A stretch of DNA of 64,000 nucleotides from JBGSQR01 sp964509295 (GCA_964509295.1 CAZDWS010000007.1:124001-188000), one strand, 5' to 3'. Counted from the stretch's first letter, positions 8,007 through 17,123 are shown. A program made the numbers and translations. Notes: generated from the letters alone by a model not told the origin.

Positions 8007-10412
8007 ATGAAACTTACCTACAACTGGCTCAAGGAATTCGTAGATTTTGATCTTTCGGCTGATCAGTTGGCTGATCTGCTGACCATGCTTGGTTTGGAAG
8101 TTGAAGGGATGGAGAAGCAAGGCTCCGGAATGGATGATATCGTTGTTGCTGTTGTTGAAGATAAGCAGCAACATCCCAATGCCGACAAACTCTCCGTTTG
8201 TAAAATAAATAACGGTAAAGAAATTCTGGATGTCGTGTGCGGGGCACAGAACTTTAAAACCGGTGATTTTGTCGCATTGGCACAAATCGGTTCCGTTCTG
8301 CCCGGTGATTTCAAAATCAAGCGTTCTAAAATCCGTGGTGAAGAATCCTGTGGTATGCTCTGTTCTGAAAAAGAATTGGGCCTTGCTGAGTCCAGTGAAG
8401 GGATTATGATTTTACCTGCAGGCTCACCTCTGGGGCAGCCGGTATTTGATTTTCTGAAACTTAAAGATACATTGCTTGAAATTGGCTTAACTCCAAATCG
8501 GGCAGATTGTCTGAGTGTATTGGGTGTCGCTCGAGAGATTGCCGCTAAAATGGGCAAGAAGATAAACACCACCATAGCTGAACCAGCGGAAGGCGACCTT
8601 GCTGCTGATTCTGTAATCAGTGTTGCCGTCGCAGACAGAGAACTCTGTCCTCGTTATGCCGCCCGCTATATTTCAGGTTGTAAGATTACCACTTCTCCAG
8701 ATTGGCTTGTCAAGCGACTTGCCGCTATTGGAGTCCGGTCTATTAATAACGTAGTTGATGTAACCAATCTGGTTATGATGGAATTGGGACAGCCGTTACA
8801 CGCATTTGATTGTGATCAGTTGGCAGGGCGTCAAATTGTTGTTCGTCGTGCTGTCGATGGCGAACAGTTCATTACTCTGGATAATCAGCAAAGGCAATTG
8901 AAGTCCGATGACCTGGTTATATGCGATGGCGAGCGTCCTGTTGCAATAGCCGGGATTATGGGTGGGCTTAATTCAGAAATTTCTGATTCAACAGTAAATG
9001 TCTTGTTGGAGAGTGCCTGGTTCAAGCCTTCAGCAATACGTTCAACCAGCAAGCGCTTAGGATTGCACACAGAATCTTCCCATCGTTTTGAACGTGGTAT
9101 CGATATCGGTGGAGTTTTATCTGCAATTGACAGAGCGGCTGCGTTGATTGCCGACCTTTCGGGTGGAACAGTTGCTAAAGGCATTTTGGATGTATATCCG
9201 GAGCCTGTAAAACCTGTCATTGTTTCTTTCCGTCCGGAGAAAGCAAATGCCCTGATAGGTATCAATTTAAAGCGTGAAGAAATCATAAATATCCTGGATT
9301 GCCTTGATTTTAAAGTAGATGAGATTGATGCTGAAACTTTGAAGGTAACTGTTCCGTCATACAGGATTGATATTGAAAGAGAGATTGATCTGATTGAAGA
9401 AATTGCCAGGTTGAATGGTTTTGATAAGATACCAACCAGCTTGCCGGTCGCTGCGGTTATCTCAGATCGCCGTACAATTCACCAGTCACTGGAGCGTGCT
9501 GTAAGAGACTTGATGGTCACGCACGGTATGAATGAAGTTATTAATTTCAGTTTTACTACACCGGATGCTGCTGATAAGCTTTTGCTGACTGAGGATGATA
9601 TTCGTCGCTCTGTTATCAAGCTGGCAAATCCGTTAATTGAAGAACATTCCGTTATGCGAACCAGTCTTTTGCCTGGATTACTGGAGACGGTTGCTCGAAA
9701 CATTAATTATAGATCTCTGGATCTGAGCCTTTTTGAAATGCGTCGGGTTTATTTGCCTTCAGTTGATGTTGAAATGCCGCAAGAGCCGCTTTTTGTCGTA
9801 GGAGCTTTCAGTGGTTCTCGTGAAAGGGAAGGGTGGTGTCGTACCAGTTCCCCTGTAGATTTTTATGATGTTAAAGGTGTTCTTGAAAATGTTTTTGAAT
9901 CTTTGAATATGGGAGCTGTCAAATGGGTAGCTGACAGTCCGGAAACATATTATCATCCCGGTAAATCCTGTACCCTTTTTGTTGGTCGTGAGCGTATCGG
10001 ATCACTGGGAGAAATTCATCCGTCTGTTTTGGAAAATTTTGCTCTGGATAAACCGGTTTACTGTTTTGAACTTGATTTTGAGAAAATAGTTAAATACAGC
10101 CGTTTGAAGCCAACTATTTTAGTACCTTCCCGTTTTCCTGACAGCACCAGGGATATTGCAATTCTTGCGGAAGATAGCGTTTCTGCGGAAAGCATAATTG
10201 AGTGTGCCAAATCATTGAAGTCAGCTGAGATTGAGCAGGTTGAAGTGTTTGATGTATATCAGGGGCAAGGCATCCCTGAAGGTTTTAAAAGTATTGCAAT
10301 CAGGATTCGCTATCGTTCCTATGAACGCACATTGACTGATGATGTTATTGGGGCTATTCATGATACGATTAAAGATAATCTTGTTAATAAGTTAAAAGTA
10401 TCAATAAGATAA
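8007..10412 (+). CDS. pheT: Phenylalanine--tRNA ligase beta subunit
   Basis: 801 residues, standard length. Domains in order: N-terminal EMAP-like tRNA-binding domain (about 40-150, VCGAQNF), B3/B4 editing domain (about 210-390, including GLHTESSHRFERGID), B5 DNA-binding-like domain (about 400-475), catalytic-like core, and the C-terminal ferredoxin-fold anticodon-binding domain (about 705-800, PSRFPDSTRDIAILAE). The beta subunit edits mischarged Tyr and binds the anticodon region. Co-transcribed with pheS. Confidence 0.97.
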   Translation: MKLTYNWLKEFVDFDLSADQLADLLTMLGLEVEGMEKQGSGMDDIVVAVVEDKQQHPNADKLSVCKINNGKEILDVVCGAQNFKTGDFVALAQIGSVLPGDFKIKRSKIRGEESCGMLCSEKELGLAESSEGIMILPAGSPLGQPVFDFLKLKDTLLEIGLTPNRADCLSVLGVAREIAAKMGKKINTTIAEPAEGDLAADSVISVAVADRELCPRYAARYISGCKITTSPDWLVKRLAAIGVRSINNVVDVTNLVMMELGQPLHAFDCDQLAGRQIVVRRAVDGEQFITLDNQQRQLKSDDLVICDGERPVAIAGIMGGLNSEISDSTVNVLLESAWFKPSAIRSTSKRLGLHTESSHRFERGIDIGGVLSAIDRAAALIADLSGGTVAKGILDVYPEPVKPVIVSFRPEKANALIGINLKREEIINILDCLDFKVDEIDAETLKVTVPSYRIDIEREIDLIEEIARLNGFDKIPTSLPVAAVISDRRTIHQSLERAVRDLMVTHGMNEVINFSFTTPDAADKLLLTEDDIRRSVIKLANPLIEEHSVMRTSLLPGLLETVARNINYRSLDLSLFEMRRVYLPSVDVEMPQEPLFVVGAFSGSREREGWCRTSSPVDFYDVKGVLENVFESLNMGAVKWVADSPETYYHPGKSCTLFVGRERIGSLGEIHPSVLENFALDKPVYCFELDFEKIVKYSRLKPTILVPSRFPDSTRDIAILAEDSVSAESIIECAKSLKSAEIEQVEVFDVYQGQGIPEGFKSIAIRIRYRSYERTLTDDVIGAIHDTIKDNLVNKLKVSIR

Positions 10413-10419
10413 AAACCTG

Positions 10420-10448
10420 TTGCGAAATTGATTGCCCCGTGCTATAAG
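10420..10448 (+). promoter_or_regulatory. Promoter of ihfA
   Basis: TTGCGA (10420-10425), 17-bp spacer, TATAAG (10443-10448), starting 8 nt after the pheT stop. This would allow ihfA and the MerR gene to be expressed independently of pheST. Confidence 0.6.
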
Positions 10449-10494
10449 ATTATCCCTGCTGTTGAGAAGAAAAACCCCACTGATTGAGGTAGTT

Positions 10495-10788
10495 ATGACA
10501 AAAGCTGACATCGTAGAAAGAATTCACCAGAAAATTGGTTTCTCAAAAAAAGAATCCGCCGAGATGGTGGAAACGGTTTTCAGCATTATTAAGAATACAC
10601 TGGAAACAGGTGAAAAAATCAAGATTGCCGGTTTTGGCAATTTTGTTGTTAAGCAGAAAGCAAATCGCAGGGGTAGAAACCCTCAGACTGGTGAAACTAT
10701 CACAATAGGCGCCCGACGTATATTGACATTTAAGCCAAGTCAAGTTCTTAAAATATCAATTAATTCAGAGGCAATAGAAACTGCTTAA
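10495..10788 (+). CDS. ihfA: Integration host factor alpha subunit
   Basis: 97 residues from the ATG at 10495, preceded by TGAGGT. An upstream in-frame extension of 21 codons overlaps the promoter and has no family similarity, so it is excluded. The protein starts MTKADIVERIHQKIGFSKKE, has the GEKIKIAGFGNFVVKQK strand and the GRNPQTGETITIGARRILTFKPSQVL arm with the DNA-intercalating proline. IHF bends DNA and is also a host factor for many tyrosine-recombinase prophages, such as the one downstream. The pheST-ihfA-merR order is a conserved proteobacterial arrangement. Confidence 0.95.
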   Translation: MTKADIVERIHQKIGFSKKESAEMVETVFSIIKNTLETGEKIKIAGFGNFVVKQKANRRGRNPQTGETITIGARRILTFKPSQVLKISINSEAIETA

Positions 10789-10800
10789 ACGAGCTGCTCA

Positions 10801-11148
10801 ATGAGCGTTGTTCTTCCTGATAAATTGTTTTTCAAAATAGGCGAAGTTGCACAATTGATTGGTGCAAAAACATCTGTACTTCGTTTTTGGGAGACTGAAT
10901 TTAATTTTTTAAAGCCTGAAAAGAGTAGTACAGGGCAGAGGCTTTATACAAGAAAAGAAGTTGACCTGATTTTAGAGGTGAAAAGACTTCTTTATGATGA
11001 AAAGTTTACTATAGAAGGTGTGAAAAAAAGAATTTCTCCCCGTGGTAAGCTGCTTGTGGAAGACACCAATCCTGCTTATCAAGATGATCATATAGTACTT
11101 CTGAGGCAAATTAAAACTGAATTAAAAGCAATACGTTGCTTGTTGTAA
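10801..11148 (+). CDS. MerR-family transcriptional regulator
   Basis: 115 residues. The N-terminal winged helix-turn-helix is clear: KLFFKIGEVAQLIGAKTSVLRFWETEFNFLKPEKSSTGQRLYTRKEVDLI, followed by a short helical linker (about 70-85) and a C-terminal region without metal-binding cysteines. It is the small MerR protein that usually follows ihfA in this group. Ligand and targets are unknown. It starts 12 nt after the ihfA stop and is probably translated from the same mRNA. Confidence 0.9.
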   Translation: MSVVLPDKLFFKIGEVAQLIGAKTSVLRFWETEFNFLKPEKSSTGQRLYTRKEVDLILEVKRLLYDEKFTIEGVKKRISPRGKLLVEDTNPAYQDDHIVLLRQIKTELKAIRCLL

Positions 11149-11154
11149 GTTTAT

Positions 11155-11231
11155 CGGTGCGTAGCGCAGCCTGGTAGCGCACTAGACTGGGGGTCTAGTG
11201 GTCGCAAGTTCAAATCTTGTCGCACCGACCA
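11155..11231 (+). tRNA. tRNA-Pro (anticodon GGG), prophage attachment target
   Basis: 77 nt with encoded CCA: acceptor CGGTGCG/CGCACCG, anticodon stem CTAGA/TCTAG around loop CTGGGGG (anticodon GGG), T arm CAAG TTCAAAT CTTG. It starts 6 nt after the MerR stop, so it is probably read from the ihfA-merR transcript. The 3' part from position 11187 is identical to the direct repeat at 51604, so the gene was rebuilt by prophage DNA on integration and stays intact. Confidence 0.95.
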
Positions 11232-11237
11232 TAAATA
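11187..11237 (+). repeat. attL core (51-bp direct repeat, left copy)
   Basis: Identical over 51 bp to 51604-51654. It runs from the anticodon loop of tRNA-Pro through CCA and 6 nt beyond. DNA to the left is chromosome; DNA to the right is phage. Confidence 0.95.
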
Positions 11238-11239
11238 GA

Positions 11240-11270
11240 GGGTTTGCGGGGTATCCCGCAAACCCTTTTT
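11240..11270 (+). terminator. Phage-supplied terminator downstream of tRNA-Pro
   Basis: 11-bp perfect stem GGGTTTGCGGG / CCCGCAAACCC, loop GTAT, then TTTTT. By the logic of site-specific integration this lies on the phage side of attL, so the phage brought its own terminator along with the tRNA 3' end; the original chromosomal terminator is now beyond attR at 51656. Confidence 0.88.
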
Positions 11271-11302
11271 GATTATCCGCCTCGCACATCCTCGCATACT
11301 AT

Positions 11303-12070
11303 TTACCAGCTCATAACAACCAGCTCCTGACGATCAACGCCCCGATTATTTCCACCAACTGTATATTTGATTTTTACTACCTCCATCCTGAATCCTTCAA
11401 ATACTTTTCTCATATCCGGATGATCGTTGATGGTCAGAATCAATTTACCTTTGATTGTCCGCATTATCTCGGCCAGCTGTTCATATTGTTCAAACCCGAA
11501 ATCAACCCCATAGCCCTCAGTTTGCCAGTATGGCGGATCCGCGAAGAACAAAGTCTGAGGCCTGTCATATTTGGTTATGCATTTCATCCAGTCCAAATGT
11601 TCAATAAAACACCTGGCCAGTCGTAAATGTGCCTGGCTTAGATCCTCTTCCATCCTGAGAAGGTTAAGACGTGGGGCATCAGTTGTGGCCGTTCCAAATG
11701 TTTGGCCGGCGACCTTGCCGCCAAACGACATTTTCTGCAGGTAATAAAACCTTGCCGCTTTCTGGATATCCGTGAGCGTTTCTGATGGGGTGATTTTAAG
11801 CCACTCGAACATTTGTCTGGAGACAATAGCCCACTTGAATTGCTTGTAAAATTCTTCAAGATGATGCTGCAGAACACGGTAAAGTGTTATCAGGTCATTA
11901 TTGCAGTCATTCAAAACCTCAACGGCTGACGGACGTTTCAAGAAGAACATTGCGGCCCCGCCGGCAAACGGCTCAACATAAGTCTGATGGTCAGGAAATA
12001 ACGGCAATATGTGCTTGGCAAGGCGGCGTTTACCACCTATCCAGGGGATAATTGGTTGATGTTTTTGCAT
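11303..12070 (-). CDS. DNA N6-adenine methyltransferase, D12 class (first copy)
   Basis: 255 residues. SAM-binding motif in IIPWIGGKRRLAKHILPLFP, motif YVEPFAGGAAMFF, and the catalytic DPPY in LFFADPPYWQ near residue 175; this motif order is that of Dam-like D12 enzymes. It is the last phage gene before attL, separated from the late operon by 148 nt with its own control region and a TCTATAGA box, so it may be expressed in the lysogen. No restriction endonuclease is adjacent, which fits an orphan protective or regulatory methylase. Specificity (GATC or other) cannot be read from sequence. Confidence 0.9.
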   Translation of the reverse strand: MQKHQPIIPWIGGKRRLAKHILPLFPDHQTYVEPFAGGAAMFFLKRPSAVEVLNDCNNDLITLYRVLQHHLEEFYKQFKWAIVSRQMFEWLKITPSETLTDIQKAARFYYLQKMSFGGKVAGQTFGTATTDAPRLNLLRMEEDLSQAHLRLARCFIEHLDWMKCITKYDRPQTLFFADPPYWQTEGYGVDFGFEQYEQLAEIMRTIKGKLILTINDHPDMRKVFEGFRMEVVKIKYTVGGNNRGVDRQELVVMSW

Positions 12071-12087
12071 ATGAGCCCTCTCTTTGA

Positions 12088-12098
12088 TTTTCTATAGA
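12088..12098. promoter_or_regulatory. Candidate phage repressor box upstream of the D12 methylase
   Basis: TTTTCTATAGA contains the 8-bp palindrome TCTATAGA found in the paired operators at 49243-49268. It lies 18-28 nt before the methylase start codon, where it would overlap or adjoin a promoter -10 region. Confidence 0.45.
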
Positions 12099-12218
12099 GT
12101 TTGTGATAAGCTCCCCAAGCTCTGTACAGGGTGGGGTAGCCTTGGTTGGCTCACAGCTTGCTCTGTGGGTCGGCGGTTGAATCGTGTTGACGCACGGTTC
12201 AACCGCTGCCTCTTCTAA

Positions 12219-12392
12219 TTACTGCTTTACTTCACCCGCCTTTGCTGCAGCAGGCTTTTCTTTAACTTGCGGCCCGACCTGGTTGTGAACCTTTTCAATC
12301 AAACCGGCGGAGATTCTATATGGCAATTCTGCCAATGCCTGAAGAACCACATTTACTTCATTCACGTTTAAATTGATCTTTACCTCTTCCAT
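12219..12392 (-). CDS. Small phage protein (57 aa), unknown function
   Basis: ATG at 12392 preceded by CGAGGTC as ribosome site; 57 codons then TAA. The N-terminal half (MEEVKINLNVNEVNVVLQAL) looks amphipathic with alternating hydrophobics, then AELPYRISAGLIEKV, and the C-terminus is Ala/Lys-rich. It starts 20 nt after the lipoprotein gene ends. A hairpin with 9-bp arms (GCGGTTGAA / TTCAACCGC) at 12173-12206, just after its stop, may end or stabilise the late mRNA but has no U-tract on this strand. No function recognised. Confidence 0.6.
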   Translation of the reverse strand: MEEVKINLNVNEVNVVLQALAELPYRISAGLIEKVHNQVGPQVKEKPAAAKAGEVKQ

Positions 12393-12411
12393 TTAAGACC
12401 TCGACTATTAA

Positions 12412-12624
12412 TTATTTTACGACCCAGATCGTTTTTATCTTTGTGCCTGCTGACCAGCTGCCGCCTTGTTCCTGATGTCCGGAAGGGTCCATGCTATAGA
12501 CCTCACCTCCGGAATGCGATCTGGTCAGGTTGCCGTAAATACTGTGTTCAATGCCGGTCATCTTGATCGGTGATGAACATGCCGCAAGAGCCAGGCAAAT
12601 AATAATCATCAATACGCGTTTCAT
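12412..12624 (-). CDS. Small phage lipoprotein (70 aa)
   Basis: Signal sequence MKRVLMIIICLALAAC with lipobox LAAC and mature N-terminal Cys at residue 16, followed by about 54 polar residues (SSPIKMTGIEHSIYGNLTRS). It overlaps the fibre gene stop by 4 nt. Export and lipidation are well supported; function is not. Similar small lipoproteins at the end of tail operons can act in superinfection exclusion by shielding the receptor, but here that is only inference. Confidence 0.7.
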   Translation of the reverse strand: MKRVLMIIICLALAACSSPIKMTGIEHSIYGNLTRSHSGGEVYSMDPSGHQEQGGSWSAGTKIKTIWVVK

Positions 12625-13865
12625 AGAGCCTCCTTTATTCCGGTAACGGCTTCCAGCCGTTCAATTCGGGCCTGAGCTTCCTGTAAACACTTAACGGCTT
12701 TCAGGTACAGGATAGAATACTTGACCGATTTTGTTGTTTCACCAGTTGCAACCCGTTCCATTATAGGCTTATCAAGATCAGGCTCCATCACCGCCGGGGT
12801 GATCACTTCGTTTGTTTCTTCATCGAAAACTGCCGGTGTAACCTCTTTTAATTCAAACAAGAGATTTCCGGCTTCATCGGTTTTTTGCCGTTCTTCATAG
12901 TCAGGGGTTTCGTTAACAAGGCCTGGGGATACCAGTTCAGCTTCTTCTGCAATTAAACCTAATTGCAAAAAACCATTAGGGTCATTTTTGAAGTGGTACT
13001 TGCGAAGCTGAAGGGCTTTAATGTCATTCCACTGAGAACCTGCATCAACGATATCTTGTTTTAGTTTACGTGCCGAGATTGCACCGTAAGAGTTATTAAC
13101 ATTCAACATGTCACCATTTCCGGCAACAGCAAAACGTATACCAACCGAAGCTATATTCCCTACAAGAAACGCTGATGCACCTGTGTTTGCATTAGGTTGC
13201 ATATTCAAATATAAACAAGTGTCACCATTAACATTTTGTGTATTGCTCATAACAGCAGTGTACGAGGATGGGCTTGTAATATTTAAACGTTCAGTTGCTA
13301 ATCGGCTCGTAACCCCAACAAGTAAACTGCCGTTAAGATCAAGGCGCATTTTTTCTGTATTGTTAGTATAGAATGTTTGGAAAAAGTTAGTGTAGGCATA
13401 GTGTTTAATTTCACCAGTCGCTACATTTGCGGTTAGTGAATGAACATCGTAGGGGCCACCACCACCATTCCAAATCCCATGATACCCAATAGCGCCAGTC
13501 CCACCGCGCACAGAGAGATTGGTAGAGTCTATACCACCACTAACCTGCAACTTGGCGTCAGACCCATTGTTTGTAGTAGAACCTATAAATAAGAGACCAC
13601 CTAAGGGGGCGAGAGATATATCAGAGGGTGTACTTCCATTATACGACTGAAGCCACCCCAAACCAGAAGAAGTTCTACCAAGTGTTAAAGCAGACGGCTG
13701 AGAGCCGATTTCTGGAATAACTGAGCTATTTAGTATTAAAGCCTGCCCGTTATAAAACCCATCAATCCGGTTCGCTATATTTATGAAGTTGTTATCCAAC
13801 TCCGCATTTGTCAGTACCCTGGCCAGGTTTTGTCTAAGCGTCATTAACGATAAAAGTGTCGCCAC
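12621..13865 (-). CDS. Tail fibre/spike protein with C-terminal S74 intramolecular chaperone
   Basis: 414 residues. The C-terminal third (from about 262) is the peptidase S74 auto-cleaving chaperone domain: ISARKLKQDIVDAGSQWNDIKALQLRKY, where Ser and the following Lys supply the catalytic dyad, then FLQLGLIAEEAELVSPGLV and a terminal coiled coil (AVKCLQEAQARIERLEAV). The usual Asp after Ser is Ala here. The upstream part is Gly/Asn/Thr-rich beta structure as in trimeric fibres. It is the last large gene of the tail module and the likely receptor-binding fibre; host recognition is inferred from position and domain. Confidence 0.88.
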   Translation of the reverse strand: MATLLSLMTLRQNLARVLTNAELDNNFINIANRIDGFYNGQALILNSSVIPEIGSQPSALTLGRTSSGLGWLQSYNGSTPSDISLAPLGGLLFIGSTTNNGSDAKLQVSGGIDSTNLSVRGGTGAIGYHGIWNGGGGPYDVHSLTANVATGEIKHYAYTNFFQTFYTNNTEKMRLDLNGSLLVGVTSRLATERLNITSPSSYTAVMSNTQNVNGDTCLYLNMQPNANTGASAFLVGNIASVGIRFAVAGNGDMLNVNNSYGAISARKLKQDIVDAGSQWNDIKALQLRKYHFKNDPNGFLQLGLIAEEAELVSPGLVNETPDYEERQKTDEAGNLLFELKEVTPAVFDEETNEVITPAVMEPDLDKPIMERVATGETTKSVKYSILYLKAVKCLQEAQARIERLEAVTGIKEAL

Positions 13866-13874
13866 ATTATCCCC

Positions 13875-16367
13875 CTAAATTTCTATTTTGATATTGACCT
13901 GATCCATGCCGCTATTGCCCGGTGAAATGCCTGATTCTTTGATCATGCCGACTGCCCCCGCTTTTACTTCAATTGCCACCTGATCACCAAATTCAAGCTC
14001 TACCTGATCCAGAAAGCACTCCAGGGAATAGATCCAGTGTCGGGATGAATACCAGGACAGATAAAAGGCCCGAACAGATATGGCCAGTGCCGAGCTGGTG
14101 ATAAAATCGCAAAAGAAGTTATCCACCTTTTCAATTTTGCCGTACCTGCTGATCGAGGCGTCATTCTGATCGGTTGTGATCCCCTGGTATGCCGATATCC
14201 CCCTGGCTTTGGTAAAGTCCCGTTTGTAACGGATGCTGATGATATTCAGGATGTCTTCATAGGCGGTTTTAGTCCTGGTGAAATTGTTGGTCTGGGCTTT
14301 GGTGATCGTTTTAACTGATGCAAAGGAGTCGGGCCGGACAAACAGTTTTGCCGAGCCGGAAGAGAACTTGAAAAATGATCTGAATTCAAAGGCAATGCGG
14401 TTTATCCAGTACAGGACAGAGTTTGATTCTGTTATGGCACCATTGACATTGTATCCATCGGGGTAAACTCCAACCTGAGTGATAGCCCCGGCATAGTCGC
14501 CATAATTGGCCAGCAACCACGATATGGCCTGCAGCGGCGTGTTGTTTGAAATCCCGACCACATCAACCAGGACTGCATCGCCGATCAGGGTGTTTGAAAC
14601 GCTGTTACCGGACAGGGTAACACTGCCGGTTTTGGTGACTGATCCGGACCGTGTGACGTTGCCGGTTTTAGTTGCCCCGCCGGTCTTTGTGACTGATCCT
14701 GATCGAGTTGCTCCGCCGGTCTTTGCTATCGTACCGGACAGGGCCACACCGTCTGCTGTTGAATACGTCGATGCCGCCGATCCGGACTCAATCTCCCACC
14801 AGACCTCGTACACGTTTACGGCCAGCGTACCGCTGTTAAAATATATATTGCTTGTTCCGTAATAGATTTTTGTAATATCCGTGAACGTGAACCAGCCGGA
14901 ATATACGGTGATCTGCGCCCCGCCGGTGTTACCGAGGCTCATTGTCTGAACAGCGGAATTATTGACGGTAATTACAGCGGGGAGGTTTCCGGCGCTTAGT
15001 GATGTATATGTAATACAAGCCCTGATTTTGAGCGGCAATGAAACGGAGACAGCAGCGTTACGGCCTATTCTGGAATTGCCACCCTGCCACTGCATATAAG
15101 TGCTCAGATTGTTGTCATAGGCATTAGCCGGGTTAAAAGGCCCGACAGAAACATTATAGTCAGGCCGAACGACAGTGACCCCGCCCGATGATCCGATATG
15201 GGCATGGTTGCCCTGGTTTACAGAGAGACTATTATCAACGCTGATGGTATCGCCGATGGTTATGGCGTCAGAGATTCCGATTGTGTCGGAAACCGCTATT
15301 GTGTCGCCAATGGTTATGGCGTCAGCAACCCCGATGCCATCGTTAATCAGCAATTGATTAGCCTGGGTTATAGTGATGAAGCCAGGGACTGTGACAACAG
15401 CTTTTCCCGGATAGGCTGGATATTCATTTCCGGGCTGGCCGGTATAGACGGTTGCAATCGGGGTGATATCCATAACCTTCTGACCCCAGCGGCCCCAGAC
15501 TTTACTAATTGACGTAACGGCATGATCAGCGACCTGGAATGCAAAGTCATTGGATCGTATTTCAAGGACATCAGTCCCTTTTGTGTGAGTCGTGGGGATT
15601 GTCGCATCATGGCCCCTGGTTATGTTTATGACTGAGCCGGTGATTCCTGTGACCAGGACCGTTTCATCATCGATGCCAGCCCACATGCCAACCCAGAAAC
15701 CGGACGGATCAGAAACGGTCATGGTTGTCTGAATAGCGGTCATTCCGATTGATATTGATGTCTTGATCCCCGCGTCTATAGCCAGGCAGGGAAATTTCTC
15801 AAGAGAGCCGATTATAACCGGGATTACCTTCCCGATTTCATCCGGATCAGCGTCAGGATAGACGGCAACATCAACGATGCCGCCAACCTTGTTCCGGAGT
15901 TTAAGCGTATCATCCTGCAGACTCAGGTTAACTCCTGAATCGTTTTGTTCAAAAGAGACCTCTTTAACATAACCGGAAAACATGACCTGTCCGGGGAAGG
16001 TTACAGCTTGCCCGAGGCCGGTATCATACCAGGCGAAAAGAACCGCTTTTCCTGTTTCAATGTCGTGGTTGTCAACAACATACAGAATATGGAAGGGGTC
16101 ATTCAGGTCTACTGCCAGAGATACAGAAAACTCACTGATGGAATATTCCCCCAGCTCGCCGGTAATCCCTTCGAGAATCTGTCCCCAGTTGCTGACCCAT
16201 GCTTTGGTTGTAAAAAACAGCCCGGAATCAGGATCTTTAAAATTAGTAATGATACGGTCCGAGATATAAAGCGGAGTTGCATCGACCATTATTCTTAATA
16301 CCCAGGCAGGACGTGACCCGGTGATCCGGTTTTTTTCAGTTATAAATCCTGCCGGTATAGTTCTCAT
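13875..16367 (-). CDS. Large tail tip/hub structural protein (830 aa)
   Basis: Position (after three small genes behind the tape measure and before the fibre) and size suggest a tail tip or central hub protein. N-terminus reads MRTIPAGFITEKNRITGSRPAWVLRIMVD. Two low-complexity repeat zones stand out: about residues 340-375 with repeated DAITIGDTI / SDTIGISDA units, and about 540-590 with repeated KTGGATRSGSVTKTG units. They suggest extended beta-stalk segments that may vary by recombination. The flanking sequence is normal globular protein. No enzymatic motif was seen. The exact baseplate role is not resolved. Confidence 0.7.
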   Translation of the reverse strand: MRTIPAGFITEKNRITGSRPAWVLRIMVDATPLYISDRIITNFKDPDSGLFFTTKAWVSNWGQILEGITGELGEYSISEFSVSLAVDLNDPFHILYVVDNHDIETGKAVLFAWYDTGLGQAVTFPGQVMFSGYVKEVSFEQNDSGVNLSLQDDTLKLRNKVGGIVDVAVYPDADPDEIGKVIPVIIGSLEKFPCLAIDAGIKTSISIGMTAIQTTMTVSDPSGFWVGMWAGIDDETVLVTGITGSVINITRGHDATIPTTHTKGTDVLEIRSNDFAFQVADHAVTSISKVWGRWGQKVMDITPIATVYTGQPGNEYPAYPGKAVVTVPGFITITQANQLLINDGIGVADAITIGDTIAVSDTIGISDAITIGDTISVDNSLSVNQGNHAHIGSSGGVTVVRPDYNVSVGPFNPANAYDNNLSTYMQWQGGNSRIGRNAAVSVSLPLKIRACITYTSLSAGNLPAVITVNNSAVQTMSLGNTGGAQITVYSGWFTFTDITKIYYGTSNIYFNSGTLAVNVYEVWWEIESGSAASTYSTADGVALSGTIAKTGGATRSGSVTKTGGATKTGNVTRSGSVTKTGSVTLSGNSVSNTLIGDAVLVDVVGISNNTPLQAISWLLANYGDYAGAITQVGVYPDGYNVNGAITESNSVLYWINRIAFEFRSFFKFSSGSAKLFVRPDSFASVKTITKAQTNNFTRTKTAYEDILNIISIRYKRDFTKARGISAYQGITTDQNDASISRYGKIEKVDNFFCDFITSSALAISVRAFYLSWYSSRHWIYSLECFLDQVELEFGDQVAIEVKAGAVGMIKESGISPGNSGMDQVNIKIEI

Positions 16368-16774
16368 GCAGACACCTGCTCAAGTAATGTCAGGGTGACG
16401 GTGTTATATATGGGGCCGCTGGGAGTGACACTGACCGAACCACGTAGCTTTACGCGCCTGGATACGGCCAGATGATCAGTCCAGACCAGTTCCTTCTGGT
16501 TCCCATTCATATCGTTATCAAAAAACGACATGATCTGATTCAGGATCGTCTGGGGAGTTTTGGGAATAATCATTGTGAACTCTTTTGATGTGAGCGCCCG
16601 ATCATATACATACATGGTGCCGCCCAGAGTGCGTGCTGCCGATTGAGACTTGGCGATGTTTATCTGCATGGGATACGTGGGCATGGGCGTGTCAATAATA
16701 GTCCCCATGTCGACGTAATTCGTCCCGACATAATCAGCCCCGATGTATCCTATGCTTTGAAAACGGTTTAGCAT
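16364..16774 (-). CDS. Phage tail-associated protein (136 aa), unknown function
   Basis: Overlaps the start of the 830-aa tail gene by 4 nt, so it is translationally coupled. Mostly beta-rich sequence, including MYVYDRALTSKEFTMIIPKT and a C-terminal VKLRGSVSVTPSGPIYNTVTLTLLEQVSA that resembles a minor tail protein beta-sandwich. No recognised motif. By position it should be one of the minor tail or tip-assembly proteins. Confidence 0.6.
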   Translation of the reverse strand: MLNRFQSIGYIGADYVGTNYVDMGTIIDTPMPTYPMQINIAKSQSAARTLGGTMYVYDRALTSKEFTMIIPKTPQTILNQIMSFFDNDMNGNQKELVWTDHLAVSRRVKLRGSVSVTPSGPIYNTVTLTLLEQVSA

Positions 16775-16775
16775 G

Positions 16776-17123
16776 CTATTCCATTAACTCTACGGTTATT
16801 GAGTAAGTGTCGTGGGATTTTTCAGTGAATTCCAAGGCCGAGCTGTTGAATCTGACAGTCTTTACAGTTCCATCCGACCAGGTCCATGTCCAGAGTTCAG
16901 CCATTCCATTTACAGCATCAAAAAAGGCTTCCAGGTTGGTTCTGTCTACAAGCGGCATATTGCCCCAGGAGACGGACCAGACAGTGAAACCACCCCTGAG
17001 AGTGTTGACGATCACCACACCCGCTGATGTGCTGATGACATTGTTGTCATAGGCACGATCACCTCCGGATGGTCTGGGACCATGCCGGAAGGTGACTGAT
17101 GCACTGGGGTGATAAAAAATCAC
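16776..17123 (-). CDS. Minor tail protein-like (115 aa)
   Basis: 115 residues; beta-rich with aromatic repeats (GMAELWTWTWSDGTVKTVRF) and a closing strand HDTYSITVELME, the look of small minor tail proteins encoded behind tape-measure genes. Its start overlaps the 60-aa gene stop by 4 nt. No catalytic motif. Assignment rests mostly on position. Confidence 0.6.
   Translation of the reverse strand: MIFYHPSASVTFRHGPRPSGGDRAYDNNVISTSAGVVIVNTLRGGFTVWSVSWGNMPLVDRTNLEAFFDAVNGMAELWTWTWSDGTVKTVRFNSSALEFTEKSHDTYSITVELME

Noticed and set aside
11303..12070. Restriction-modification system
   Set aside because: No endonuclease frame lies beside either adenine methylase; both look like orphan phage methylases.
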